Shown here: in pieces, positions 1-6,162 of the stretch
How the letters are laid out: each line of letters opens with the position of its first letter
Position numbering within the stretch: the first letter of the stretch is position 1
Assembly: GCA_002505495.1 (NCBI GenBank)
Contig: DAVI01000108.1
Location: 9,865 to 16,197, forward strand
Reading direction: 5' to 3'
Length of the DNA: 6,333 bases
DNA from: Euryarchaeota archaeon UBA59
GTDB lineage: Archaea > Thermoplasmatota > Poseidoniia > Poseidoniales > Thalassarchaeaceae
Position numbers and translations under genes: made by a program
Notes under the pieces: generated by a model
Database searches by the model: none
Seen by the model: the letters and a program-made list of their open reading frames with translations, nothing else
What the model was told of the DNA's origin: nothing

Positions 1-2953
1 CGTTTGAGCCCCCATCGAGCAAACTTGAATCGCGCAAGACCTTGACCTGTAGTACGACACTGGCAACATCGTCGTCACCAGTTGCCAGCACGGTGACGTT
101 GAACACCATCTCATCATGAGGGAGGTTGATGAATTGGGTCTCTGTAAGAGAGAATTTGATTGAAGCCGTACGCAGGTCGTCGGAGTTGAGAACGAATGAA
201 GTGTCTGTAGACTTGACGCGCACGGCGGCGTAGTTGCGCGCCTCACCAGCATCGACTTCGAGTCGAATCAGCTGGCTGTTTGTAGGATGCCTGTTGTGGA
301 CTGATACATTGACGTAAATCCAGCCATCACTGTCTAGCACGACCATTTCGCCGGGTGTCAGTTCAAGCCACCCCTGAGAACCAACTTGGAAAAAGGCCTC
401 TCCGGAATCCCCGGCAGAGCCGCCAGATTGGCTCGATGTGGCGGTCACGACCAACTTCAGCAGACCGAATGTGCCCTCGTCGAACCAGTACTCAATCGTG
501 ATGTTGACAGAGGTCCCCTTATCCACAGATGGAGGAGAGTCAGGGTTGTACTGCTCATTGAGGATGATGACGGCGTTCATTCCGGCTGGGAAATCTAAGA
601 CGATGGTGAATTCGTCAAAGCCGTTGCCGTTGTTAGTAACTTCAAACGAAGCGGTCTTTGAGTCCGCGCCGCCAACGAACGATTGCCCTGTCATGTCAAG
701 GTCGGAAACATCGATGAGATATGTGTCCTCGACCACCAACTCGACTTGAGTTGTGACGAAATAGGTCGGGTCCGCCTGCGAGGTCGCCTTCACTATCACA
801 AAGTAGGTGTCTGCGCGGAGGCCGTAGGGCATCGGCAGAATGACGAGTACTGTGCTGCTGTCTCCGAATGCCCCGATCTCTTCTGTCACGGGTTGGCTCA
901 TTCTAGCCTCAAGGCGCCAATCTGCGGTCAACTCCAAGTCATAACGGTCATCTGCGTTGCCGTTGTTCTTCAGGTCGATTTCTATCGTTCGCGTGCGCCT
1001 GTCGGCCTGCGCGGTGATGACGCTCTCTGAAGGAATGAGTTCCAGATTGTGCGCCTGAGGCGTGCTCAAGGTGAGTTTCTTCGACATCTGTGCATTTGCA
1101 GGCGATTGGCCTTGTGCAACTATTGTGACCTCGGTAAGTCCGGGGCCGACCTCAACGGGTGCAGTGAACTCGACCCAGAAGTCCCTCACCTCAGCCTTCT
1201 GAAGCTGCATGTAGGTAATCTGAGTACCATTCACCGAAGCGTTCAGGAAGCGGATGTTCTGAGTGCTCCACTCTGTTCTGTTGAAGTAGGCGTTGAGGTT
1301 CCAGTAAGCCATTTGATTGCCGGTGTTGGTCAAAGTCAACTTCACCATTCCACTCTCAGTGGGGAGTAGACTCGCGGCGATGTTGTTGCCGATGTATTTG
1401 ATGTTCACACTGTAGGAGGCAGCGACCGAGAGAGGGATGTTCATAGTCGCCTTCACGGTACCGACATAGGCGTCGGTGAAGTTGACGGTCCAATTCAATT
1501 CCTCGACGTTAGAGCCGTCGGGAATTGTCAGATTGATCCAGAATTCGGTCGTCGCACCAGAGGGTAGTGGGTTGAGAGGGACACTGTAGTCATGGTCGTT
1601 GATGTTGTCCGAATCGATGCGTATCGGTGAGTGGTAGTTCATCCATGTATCATTGTCGATGTTTGCGGTGATGCGTACACTCTTCGACTTGTAGCCGTTG
1701 TTGGTCAAGAAGCAGTGCAGTGATGGTGGTAGTGGGTCTGCTGGAATTACGATGTACCCGGTCTCGGGATTATCGCAGTCCAAGGTGATGGTGTAGTCCT
1801 CGACCTTCTCGACACCGAACATCAACCACTGGTCGAGGTGAAAGCCAGCGGTTGCCCCGCTGTTGTCACTCATGAAGTGATAACCGAGGCTGAAGGCGGA
1901 GGTCGCAAGGTTATCTCCGGTCATGTTCCATATGACGCGAGTCCAATCGTTGGTCGTGCCACTGATGCCGGCGGTTGAGAGGTTCACACCACCGATGGGT
2001 GTGCCGCTGGAGGTCGCACCGAACACAACTTCGTCATTGCCCCCTAGACCTCCGTAGGCGAGGGTGGTCAACTGCATTGAGAGATAGTCGTAACCTTGCA
2101 TGGAGACGCGGCAGAACGGATAGCCATAGAGGGCGGTTAGGTCATTGTCCAAGATACCGTATCCAAGCCCGTGACCAGGGTCGTCGCAACCGGTGCCCTG
2201 CGGGACAAACCAACCCCAGACCAACCAGTCATTCGCCATGCTTTCGTAATTCTGAAGGGGGACGGAGTGGCGCCAATGCTTGGTTCCATCTGCACTAGAG
2301 GAGTTGTCGAGTCTCCACGGACCGTAGCCATCCACCGTGTTGGTTCCCGCTTCATACCCCACCGATGCGAATACGGGATTGTTGTAGCCCAAACCGCCGG
2401 TGCAGGATTGGCAAGCACCTCTATCCATCTGGTCGTAGGCGATTGCAATTGGAAGATTTTCATCGGAGATGTCGTTTTCAGGCTTCTCTTCGGACAAGCC
2501 TGCATCGATGACACCTCGAACGATGTATCCACCTGATAGGTCCCCTGCATCGTCCAGCACTGAGTGTGCGGAAGTAGGAGTCCATACCTTCGTGAAGATG
2601 AATGATTGACCGCCGGTGAGTGAGAGGCTGACATTCCACTCGTCCATCAGAGTGCCGACTGGATGCCAAACCTGTAGGTATCCGATTGCATTCGTCGAGC
2701 TCAATGATTCACCAGCCTGCTTGAAGGTGACTTGAACTTGGAGGGGGACCGCTCGCAAGCCATACTCCTGTTCGCTGCCATCAGCCTGAGTCCAAGTGAG
2801 AACGGGAGCTGAAGCGTTTCCGAAATTCATCTCCTGGATGGTGAAGTCCACGAGGGTAACCCTCGGTCCACTGGCACTTGAGAGAGCCAAGAGGGGGGTG
2901 ACCGCAGCGAGGAGCATGAGTAGTGCGAGGAAGAGCGTCTTCGAGCGATTCAT
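1..2953 (-). CDS. Large secreted surface protein with tandem Ig-like domains (C-terminus beyond window)
   Basis: The minus strand is open from an ATG at 2953 to the left edge, giving at least 984 residues with no stop; the C-terminus is missing. The N-terminus (MNRSKTLFLALLMLLAAVTP) is a classic signal peptide, probably cleaved near residue 28. Residues about 31-173 look like a CARDB-type Ig-like domain ending in a D/E/N-rich strand region (SEEKPENDISDENLP). Residues about 175-392 resemble a jelly-roll/MAM-like module (FSLGYHFMSDNSG then AGFHLDQW). After that come about five beta-sandwich repeats, each opening with a strand and an N-N/T-G-type turn, near residues 413 (LTNNG), 539 (LTNTGN), 658 (LKNNGN), 770 (VTNNGN) and 881 (a degenerate VHNRHP), so spaced about 111-126 residues. 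All six cysteines (181, 184, 256, 281, 393, 414) lie in or next to the jelly-roll-like part, and 15 N-X-S/T sequons are scattered along the chain; both suit an extracellular glycoprotein. Ligand and function are unknown; adhesion, envelope structure or polymer binding are possible. An in-frame ATG at 2980 would add nine residues; 2953 is preferred because it gives a compact charged n-region. No ribosome binding site is visible at either start. Confidence 0.9.
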   Translation of the reverse strand, partial: MNRSKTLFLALLMLLAAVTPLLALSSASGPRVTLVDFTIQEMNFGNASAPVLTWTQADGSEQEYGLRAVPLQVQVTFKQAGESLSSTNAIGYLQVWHPVGTLMDEWNVSLSLTGGQSFIFTKVWTPTSAHSVLDDAGDLSGGYIVRGVIDAGLSEEKPENDISDENLPIAIAYDQMDRGACQSCTGGLGYNNPVFASVGYEAGTNTVDGYGPWRLDNSSSADGTKHWRHSVPLQNYESMANDWLVWGWFVPQGTGCDDPGHGLGYGILDNDLTALYGYPFCRVSMQGYDYLSMQLTTLAYGGLGGNDEVVFGATSSGTPIGGVNLSTAGISGTTNDWTRVIWNMTGDNLATSAFSLGYHFMSDNSGATAGFHLDQWLMFGVEKVEDYTITLDCDNPETGYIVIPADPLPPSLHCFLTNNGYKSKSVRITANIDNDTWMNYHSPIRIDSDNINDHDYSVPLNPLPSGATTEFWINLTIPDGSNVEELNWTVNFTDAYVGTVKATMNIPLSVAASYSVNIKYIGNNIAASLLPTESGMVKLTLTNTGNQMAYWNLNAYFNRTEWSTQNIRFLNASVNGTQITYMQLQKAEVRDFWVEFTAPVEVGPGLTEVTIVAQGQSPANAQMSKKLTLSTPQAHNLELIPSESVITAQADRRTRTIEIDLKNNGNADDRYDLELTADWRLEARMSQPVTEEIGAFGDSSTVLVILPMPYGLRADTYFVIVKATSQADPTYFVTTQVELVVEDTYLIDVSDLDMTGQSFVGGADSKTASFEVTNNGNGFDEFTIVLDFPAGMNAVIILNEQYNPDSPPSVDKGTSVNITIEYWFDEGTFGLLKLVVTATSSQSGGSAGDSGEAFFQVGSQGWLELTPGEMVVLDSDGWIYVNVSVHNRHPTNSQLIRLEVDAGEARNYAAVRVKSTDTSFVLNSDDLRTASIKFSLTETQFINLPHDEMVFNVTVLATGDDDVASVVLQVKVLRDSSLLDGGSN

Positions 2954-2983
2954 CTGGACCAGTGTTCGGGCCACCGGCATCGG

Positions 2984-2993
2984 TGTAAAAAGG
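2984..2993 (-). promoter_or_regulatory. Weak TATA-like box for surface protein gene
   Basis: Read on the minus strand the sequence is CCTTTTTACA, a T-rich stretch centred about 35 nt upstream of the ATG at 2953. Archaeal TATA boxes lie about 25-27 nt before the transcription start, so this box would give a leader of roughly 8-10 nt, in keeping with the absence of a ribosome binding site. The match is poor and no clear BRE element precedes it. It would not serve the alternative ATG at 2980. Confidence 0.25.
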
Positions 2994-3002
2994 TTGATTG
3001 TG

Positions 3003-3019
3003 TCATGTCTATGACATGA
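3003..3019. repeat. Perfect 7-bp inverted repeat, operator-like
   Basis: TCATGTC and GACATGA form a perfect dyad around a 3-bp TAT centre. An alternative dyad in the same place pairs TGTCAT (3001-3006) with ATGACA (3011-3016). The element lies 50 bp upstream of the surface protein ATG at 2953, or 23 bp upstream of the alternative ATG at 2980, so a bound dimer could affect transcription initiation. A 17-bp two-fold symmetric site is typical of dimeric winged-helix or helix-turn-helix regulators; no regulator gene is present in the window to pair with it. Confidence 0.5.
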
Positions 3020-3031
3020 AGCCCATATCAG

Positions 3032-3042
3032 GCCAATTTGGC
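3032..3042. repeat. Short palindrome GCCAATTTGGC
   Basis: GCCAA and TTGGC form a perfect 5-bp dyad around one T. The left half can pair instead with a downstream copy: GGCCAATT (3031-3038) against AATTGGGCC (3050-3058), with one bulged G. It lies between the two divergent genes and could be a regulator site or simply chance symmetry. Confidence 0.35.
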
Positions 3043-3077
3043 GCTTTTGAATTGGGCCCCGATTCGCAACTAATGAC

Positions 3078-3095
3078 CCCTTCTTCAGCGAAGGG
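3078..3095. repeat. Inverted repeat CCCTTC/GAAGGG
   Basis: CCCTTC (3078-3083) and GAAGGG (3090-3095) form a 6-bp stem with a 6-nt loop, ending 31 bp before the GTG start of the plus-strand membrane protein. If transcription begins upstream of it, this would be a leader hairpin; if it begins downstream, it could be an operator. No T-run follows, so it is not an obvious terminator. Confidence 0.35.
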
Positions 3096-3116
3096 AATAT
3101 GACGAATTGAGAATGC

Positions 3117-3120
3117 GAGG
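3117..3120 (+). promoter_or_regulatory. Ribosome binding site GAGG that fixes a GTG start
   Basis: GAGG sits 6 nt before the GTG at 3127. Going upstream in the same frame, there is no ATG, GTG or TTG before the TGA at 3100-3102, so GTG 3127 is the only available N-terminal start and this motif supports it. Nearby ATGs at 3099 and 3113 are in other frames. Confidence 0.6.
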
Positions 3121-3126
3121 AAAACC

Positions 3127-4296
3127 GTGGGTGGGAAGCAGAGCACTTTCTTTGAGCGACTTTGGCTGACATTCATCGTTTCTGGCCAAGTAATCGTCGC
3201 GCCAGCAATTGCATTCGCAGCGACCTACTTCATCGACTTCGGCGGAATCCTCGGCGACCAACCGCTGTTGAGAGTCAATTTGATTCCTTGGATTCTGGGT
3301 GCGGCGTTGGGTTACGGCCTGCTCTCACTCACCCTCGCCCTCGCGGTAGGTGGATGGATGCCGATTGGAGTCGCGGATAAAGGCGGCTGGCTGCCGGTCT
3401 TGGGTGCGAGTAGAAGAATGCGGGATGCGGCTATGGTCGACCGCGCTCGAATGCACCTGATGAATTCGCCCCACGGTAAATTGATGCAAATCGTGCACAG
3501 GGAGTTCCACGAACGAAAGAGGCCGCTCATGGAGGTTCACGGAGGGCTGCAACTGCTCGCCGCACCTCTTCAGATCGCACTCGCCATCACGCCCCTGCTC
3601 TTCCTCAAGTACATCCCCTCTGAATGGCTGGTTCCAAACCGACTCCTCGAGGTGGCCATGATAGGGTACCTAATCGCACTCGCGCTGGTTCTCAGAGCCT
3701 TCCCGGGTTACTCGGAGAGGCTGGTGGGGCCGGCGTCGTCAATCCGCAGGTTTCTGGTGAATGTGACGAGAATCAATTGGATGTTCCCCGTTCTAATGCT
3801 ATGGCTGGTTGGCAGGATCTTCGTCGGATTCGCATTCGGCTGGATGCAACCCGACCTTTCGCAGTGGCAGCAAATCGCATTCGAGAAGACGGTCATTGAG
3901 GCGTTCCTCCCAGTTGAGGTCGAAATTCCCGAGACCTCATTCCTCGACATGCTGGTCGCTCTCGCGGTTCTTCCCATGGCGACCTTCACCACCATGGCAG
4001 TGCTCGGTGGCGGGCGGGAAGACCTGCCAGATTGGTTGGTCGAAAAGGAGTCGCAGTGGGTCGACCTCGACGGTGACGGCGAAGATGGCGGGGGAGACGA
4101 CGGTAGTGACGAAGACGAATCCGGTGAGCGCGACGATGACGGGGGGGCATTCGATTCCGAGGCAAGCGGGGCTGAGGCGACTGACTCCGACGAGGATGAC
4201 AGCGATGGACTCGATTTGGCTGGAGCGCTCTCCAAAGCGCGTGGGCTGGTGCAGAAGGCGACGAAACCGTCGAATGACCGTGATGGCGAGTCTTGA
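3127..4296 (+). CDS. Six-helix membrane protein with highly acidic C-terminal tail
   Basis: This is a 389-residue protein that I do not recognise. Hydrophobic segments near residues 12-34, 51-75, 140-160, 172-190, 216-238 and 270-293 suggest six membrane helices. The Arg/Lys-rich loops at 76-139 and 191-215 should face the cytoplasm (positive-inside rule), and the 239-269 loop is acidic and would face out, so both termini are predicted cytoplasmic. The loop at 94-134 is strongly charged (ASRRMRD, HREFHERKR). Residues 313-363 hold 25 Asp/Glu against one Arg, with Gly and Ser between them. The tail begins VDLDGDGED, which resembles a DxDxDG calcium-binding loop, but no helices flank it as in a true EF-hand. 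A basic, possibly amphipathic segment (about 361-378) closes the protein. The start is GTG with a GAGG ribosome binding site. It diverges from the surface protein gene and converges on the small membrane protein gene. Transport, channel or scaffold roles are all possible; no catalytic motif is seen. Confidence 0.9.
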   Translation: MGGKQSTFFERLWLTFIVSGQVIVAPAIAFAATYFIDFGGILGDQPLLRVNLIPWILGAALGYGLLSLTLALAVGGWMPIGVADKGGWLPVLGASRRMRDAAMVDRARMHLMNSPHGKLMQIVHREFHERKRPLMEVHGGLQLLAAPLQIALAITPLLFLKYIPSEWLVPNRLLEVAMIGYLIALALVLRAFPGYSERLVGPASSIRRFLVNVTRINWMFPVLMLWLVGRIFVGFAFGWMQPDLSQWQQIAFEKTVIEAFLPVEVEIPETSFLDMLVALAVLPMATFTTMAVLGGGREDLPDWLVEKESQWVDLDGDGEDGGGDDGSDEDESGERDDDGGAFDSEASGAEATDSDEDDSDGLDLAGALSKARGLVQKATKPSNDRDGES

Positions 4297-4307
4297 GGGC
4301 CTGACGC

Positions 4308-4880
4308 CTAGGATTCCAACTCGCTGAGCAGCGGGTGACCATCGAGAATTAGGAGCCGGACTGTCCCGACCAACCCATCCGTCCTGCTGCGGCCGAGGTC
4401 GGGGCGAGCCTGGGTCAAGTGGACACTTCGGCAGGAACGGCAGCGGATTGCGGTCACTTCCCAGCGGACATCTGGCGAATCGCAGCAGTCGTTCTCGGCG
4501 CGGCGTATTTGGTCTACTTCACCAATGAGGCTCATCGAATAGGGGCCGGCGGGCAACTCGAGTGCCTGTTCGGGAAGGATGCGAGAGAGCATGGCCCAGC
4601 CGCCACCGATGAAGAGGCCGAATGCGATTGGGTCAGATTGCACGGAGAGCACGAACAATCCGAGCAGAAGCGGTAGCAGTGCGAACATGAACGAAAGTTG
4701 CCAAAGGCGGCGTAACAGGAGGAGTTGGGCAACCAGTTCAACATTGACCGGCTGGGCGTTCGGAAACGGGGTGAGGTTGGCCTCCATCGGGCGCAGCCTC
4801 GGAATGATGACCAACGGCAAGCGCGGCAGGTATAGGCCTACCAAAAGGGCCACTACAAACGAGAGCAGGACTGCAATCAT
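4308..4880 (-). CDS. Small membrane protein with C-terminal four-cysteine domain
   Basis: This 190-residue protein matches no family I can name. Membrane helices are likely at residues 1-19, 61-82 and 85-101. A proline-rich stretch (LPRLPLVIIPRLRP) follows the first helix. The soluble C-terminal half contains Cys132-Cys133 and a CxxC pair at 147-150 (RCRSC) followed by basic residues; four close cysteines could bind a metal such as zinc or be redox active. The hydrophobic start is compatible with either a signal anchor or an N-terminal helix. ATG at 4880 is the only plausible start: no in-frame ATG, GTG or TTG lies in the 55-nt spacer upstream. The gene follows the aminotransferase on the same strand and might be co-transcribed with it. 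Amino acid composition in the helices and a frame filling nearly the whole interval between neighbours argue that it is real, but it has no recognisable homologue to confirm this. Confidence 0.75.
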   Translation of the reverse strand: MIAVLLSFVVALLVGLYLPRLPLVIIPRLRPMEANLTPFPNAQPVNVELVAQLLLLRRLWQLSFMFALLPLLLGLFVLSVQSDPIAFGLFIGGGWAMLSRILPEQALELPAGPYSMSLIGEVDQIRRAENDCCDSPDVRWEVTAIRCRSCRSVHLTQARPDLGRSRTDGLVGTVRLLILDGHPLLSELES

Positions 4881-4895
4881 CGACTCGCCGAGTCG
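4881..4895. repeat. GC-rich hairpin abutting the small membrane protein start
   Basis: CGACTC (4881-4886) and GAGTCG (4890-4895) form a perfect 6-bp stem with a 3-nt loop. On the minus strand this hairpin ends at the base just before the ATG at 4880. It occupies the place where a ribosome binding site would be, and no such site is seen. It could reduce translation from a read-through transcript, or end or pause transcription after the aminotransferase, although no T-run follows it. Confidence 0.45.
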
Positions 4896-4935
4896 GTGGA
4901 CTCCTATCGCTCTAACTACTCGGCGAACAGTGCCC

Positions 4936-6111
4936 TCAGAAAGCCGCGGATTGCTCGGGCGGAGGCAGGTGCTTGATGCGTGTCAAGACTCCCTCCACGA
5001 TGTCCATCGCCTCTGAAATCTTCTCAACGTCAATCGTGTAGGCGAAGCGAAGGTGTCCTTCACCAGCGGCTCCGAAAGCGGAGCCGGGAGAACAGACTAC
5101 ACCATCCTTGAGAATCTCGAGTGCGATGTCAACACTGCTCCAGCCGGGGACTGCGACCTTCGGAAAGACATAGAACGCACCCTCTGGAACATGACAGGAA
5201 ACGCCCGGCATTCCGTTGAGACGCTCACAAATCAGGTCTCGACGCCGGCGGAAGGCATCCCTCATTTCGCTGGGGTAGTCCGGCGCCCTCTGTATGGCAG
5301 CCAGCACACCGTACTGCATAGCATCGGTCGAGCAGGCTGTGATGTAATACTGCAACTTGGTCATCTGCTTCACCACCTCTGCGTTCGGAGAGAGAATGTA
5401 GCCCATCCTCCAGCCGGTCATGGCGAAGGTCTTGGAGAAGGATTGGACCATCACCACGTTGTCGTAACCGGCACCTAGGAAGGAGACATGTGGTCGGTCG
5501 TAGATGATGCGGTCGTAAACCTCGTCAGTAATCACCCAGAGGTCGTTTCGACGGGCGAACTCGAGAAGCTCGTCTCTCTCTCGGGGAGTAATAGTGGCCC
5601 CGGTCGGGTTGCTCGGGAAGTTGAACACCACGGCCTTCGTACGGTCATCCACTAGGGCTTCCAAATCCTCGACGGTCGGTACAAATTCGTTTTCGAACGT
5701 GCAGGGATAGAAGCGGGGTTCTGCGCCAGATATCACCGCGTGTGGGCCGTACAACGGGAAGCAGGGGTCGGGAATCAGAATGTTGTCACCCTCGCTCAGG
5801 AACGCAAGGTAGGTGGTGAGCAGCGCGTTCGTGCCAGACATGGTCATGCAGACGCTGTCCGCTGTGAGGTTCGGTTCATACTGCTGCCAAATTCCCGCGA
5901 TTGCCTCGCGCAGCGCGTGCAGGCCCGCGGTTGTGGTGTACTTGTTGTGACCCGCCTTCATCGCCTCGTGAAAGGCGTCGATTGCGACCGAAGGGGGCTG
6001 AAAGTCGGGCTCGCCGAGGCCGAGGTGTATCGCATCCTGACCGGCGAGATCGAACATCTTGCGAACGCCAGTTGGCTGTATCGCATTTGCTCGGTCGCTG
6101 AACTCGGCCAT
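4936..6111 (-). CDS. PLP-dependent class I/II aminotransferase (aspartate/aromatic-type, subgroup I)
   Basis: This 391-residue protein has the full set of fold-type I aminotransferase motifs and the normal family length. Visible are GLGEPDF (31-37) near the N-terminus, KYTTTAGLHALREAI (57-71), NFPSNPTG (164-171) with the cofactor-contacting Asn168, TDEVYD (195-200) with Asp196 for the pyridine nitrogen and Tyr199 for the PLP O3', and SFSKTFAMTGWRMGY (224-238) with the Schiff-base Lys227 and phosphate-binding Arg235. GAFYVFP (311-317), PGSAFG (342-347) and HLRFAYT (353-359) follow, with Arg355 as the expected binder of the substrate carboxylate. It should transfer an amino group between an amino acid and a 2-oxo acid in the cytoplasm. 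The motif style fits the archaeal/bacterial subgroup containing aspartate, alanine and aromatic aminotransferases, but the sequence alone does not fix the substrate. ATG at 6111 is the only usable start, because an in-frame TGA lies just upstream. No strong ribosome binding site is present; a TATA-like box suggests a leaderless mRNA. Confidence 0.97.
   Translation of the reverse strand: MAEFSDRANAIQPTGVRKMFDLAGQDAIHLGLGEPDFQPPSVAIDAFHEAMKAGHNKYTTTAGLHALREAIAGIWQQYEPNLTADSVCMTMSGTNALLTTYLAFLSEGDNILIPDPCFPLYGPHAVISGAEPRFYPCTFENEFVPTVEDLEALVDDRTKAVVFNFPSNPTGATITPRERDELLEFARRNDLWVITDEVYDRIIYDRPHVSFLGAGYDNVVMVQSFSKTFAMTGWRMGYILSPNAEVVKQMTKLQYYITACSTDAMQYGVLAAIQRAPDYPSEMRDAFRRRRDLICERLNGMPGVSCHVPEGAFYVFPKVAVPGWSSVDIALEILKDGVVCSPGSAFGAAGEGHLRFAYTIDVEKISEAMDIVEGVLTRIKHLPPPEQSAAF
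5067..5086. repeat. Perfect 8-bp GC-rich stem inside the aminotransferase gene
   Basis: CGGCTCCG (5067-5074) and CGGAGCCG (5079-5086) are perfect reverse complements around a 4-nt loop. The element overlaps codons of about residues 342-349, within the conserved PGSAFG segment, so protein constraint alone may explain part of it. It would form a stable hairpin in the mRNA. Confidence 0.4.
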
Positions 6112-6133
6112 GTTCCGGCCAACCCGCTTTCAC

Positions 6134-6142
6134 TATTAATTA
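6134..6142 (-). promoter_or_regulatory. TATA-like box for the aminotransferase, leaderless arrangement
   Basis: On the minus strand the sequence reads TAATTAATA, the most AT-rich patch in the 51-nt spacer and conspicuous in GC-rich surroundings. Its centre (6138) is 27 nt upstream of the A of the ATG at 6111. Archaeal TATA boxes lie about 25-27 nt before the transcription start, so the mRNA would begin at or within a few nt of the start codon. The lack of a ribosome binding site agrees with this. It implies that the aminotransferase can be transcribed separately from the upstream SAP-protein gene. Confidence 0.55.
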
Positions 6143-6162
6143 GATGGCGGAGTTTGAGCGGC

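Larger units (their letters stand above)
2954..3126. other. Divergent intergenic region
   Basis: This 173-bp spacer separates the minus-strand surface protein from the plus-strand membrane protein, so it must carry promoters for both. It holds three distinct inverted repeats (listed separately). For the minus-strand gene, CCTTTTTACA (reverse complement of 2984-2993) is a weak TATA-like candidate about 35 nt from the ATG at 2953. For the plus-strand gene, the AT-rich patch GAATATG (3095-3101) is a possible but poor TATA element. Neither box is close to the archaeal consensus, so exact promoter positions are uncertain. If translation of the surface protein starts at 2980 instead, the spacer shrinks to 146 bp. 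Confidence 0.6.

Noticed and set aside
438..749. Plus-strand open frames over positions 386-1369
   Set aside because: They are antisense to the continuous surface protein frame and lack recognisable domains or ribosome binding sites.
2137..2634. Long open frame on the minus strand overlapping the surface protein in another frame
   Set aside because: It lies wholly inside the large surface protein frame, which has a signal peptide and clear beta-sandwich composition. The alternate translation is Ser/Thr/Pro/Arg-rich without domains, typical of a shadow frame.
3113..3166. Upstream ATG at 3113 as the start of the membrane protein or as a small upstream ORF
   Set aside because: It is out of frame with the membrane protein and ends after 17 codons. 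The GTG at 3127 has the better placed ribosome binding site; a regulatory upstream ORF cannot be supported.
4141..4147. Run of seven G, a possible frameshift or sequencing error in the acidic tail
   Set aside because: The same frame is acidic both before (313-338) and after (343-363) the run, so the frame is intact across it.
3708..4342. Minus-strand Ser/Pro- and Arg/His-rich open frames opposite the acidic tail
   Set aside because: They are the complement of repeated GAC/GAT/GAG codons for Asp and Glu; the plus frame has coherent membrane helices and a supported start.
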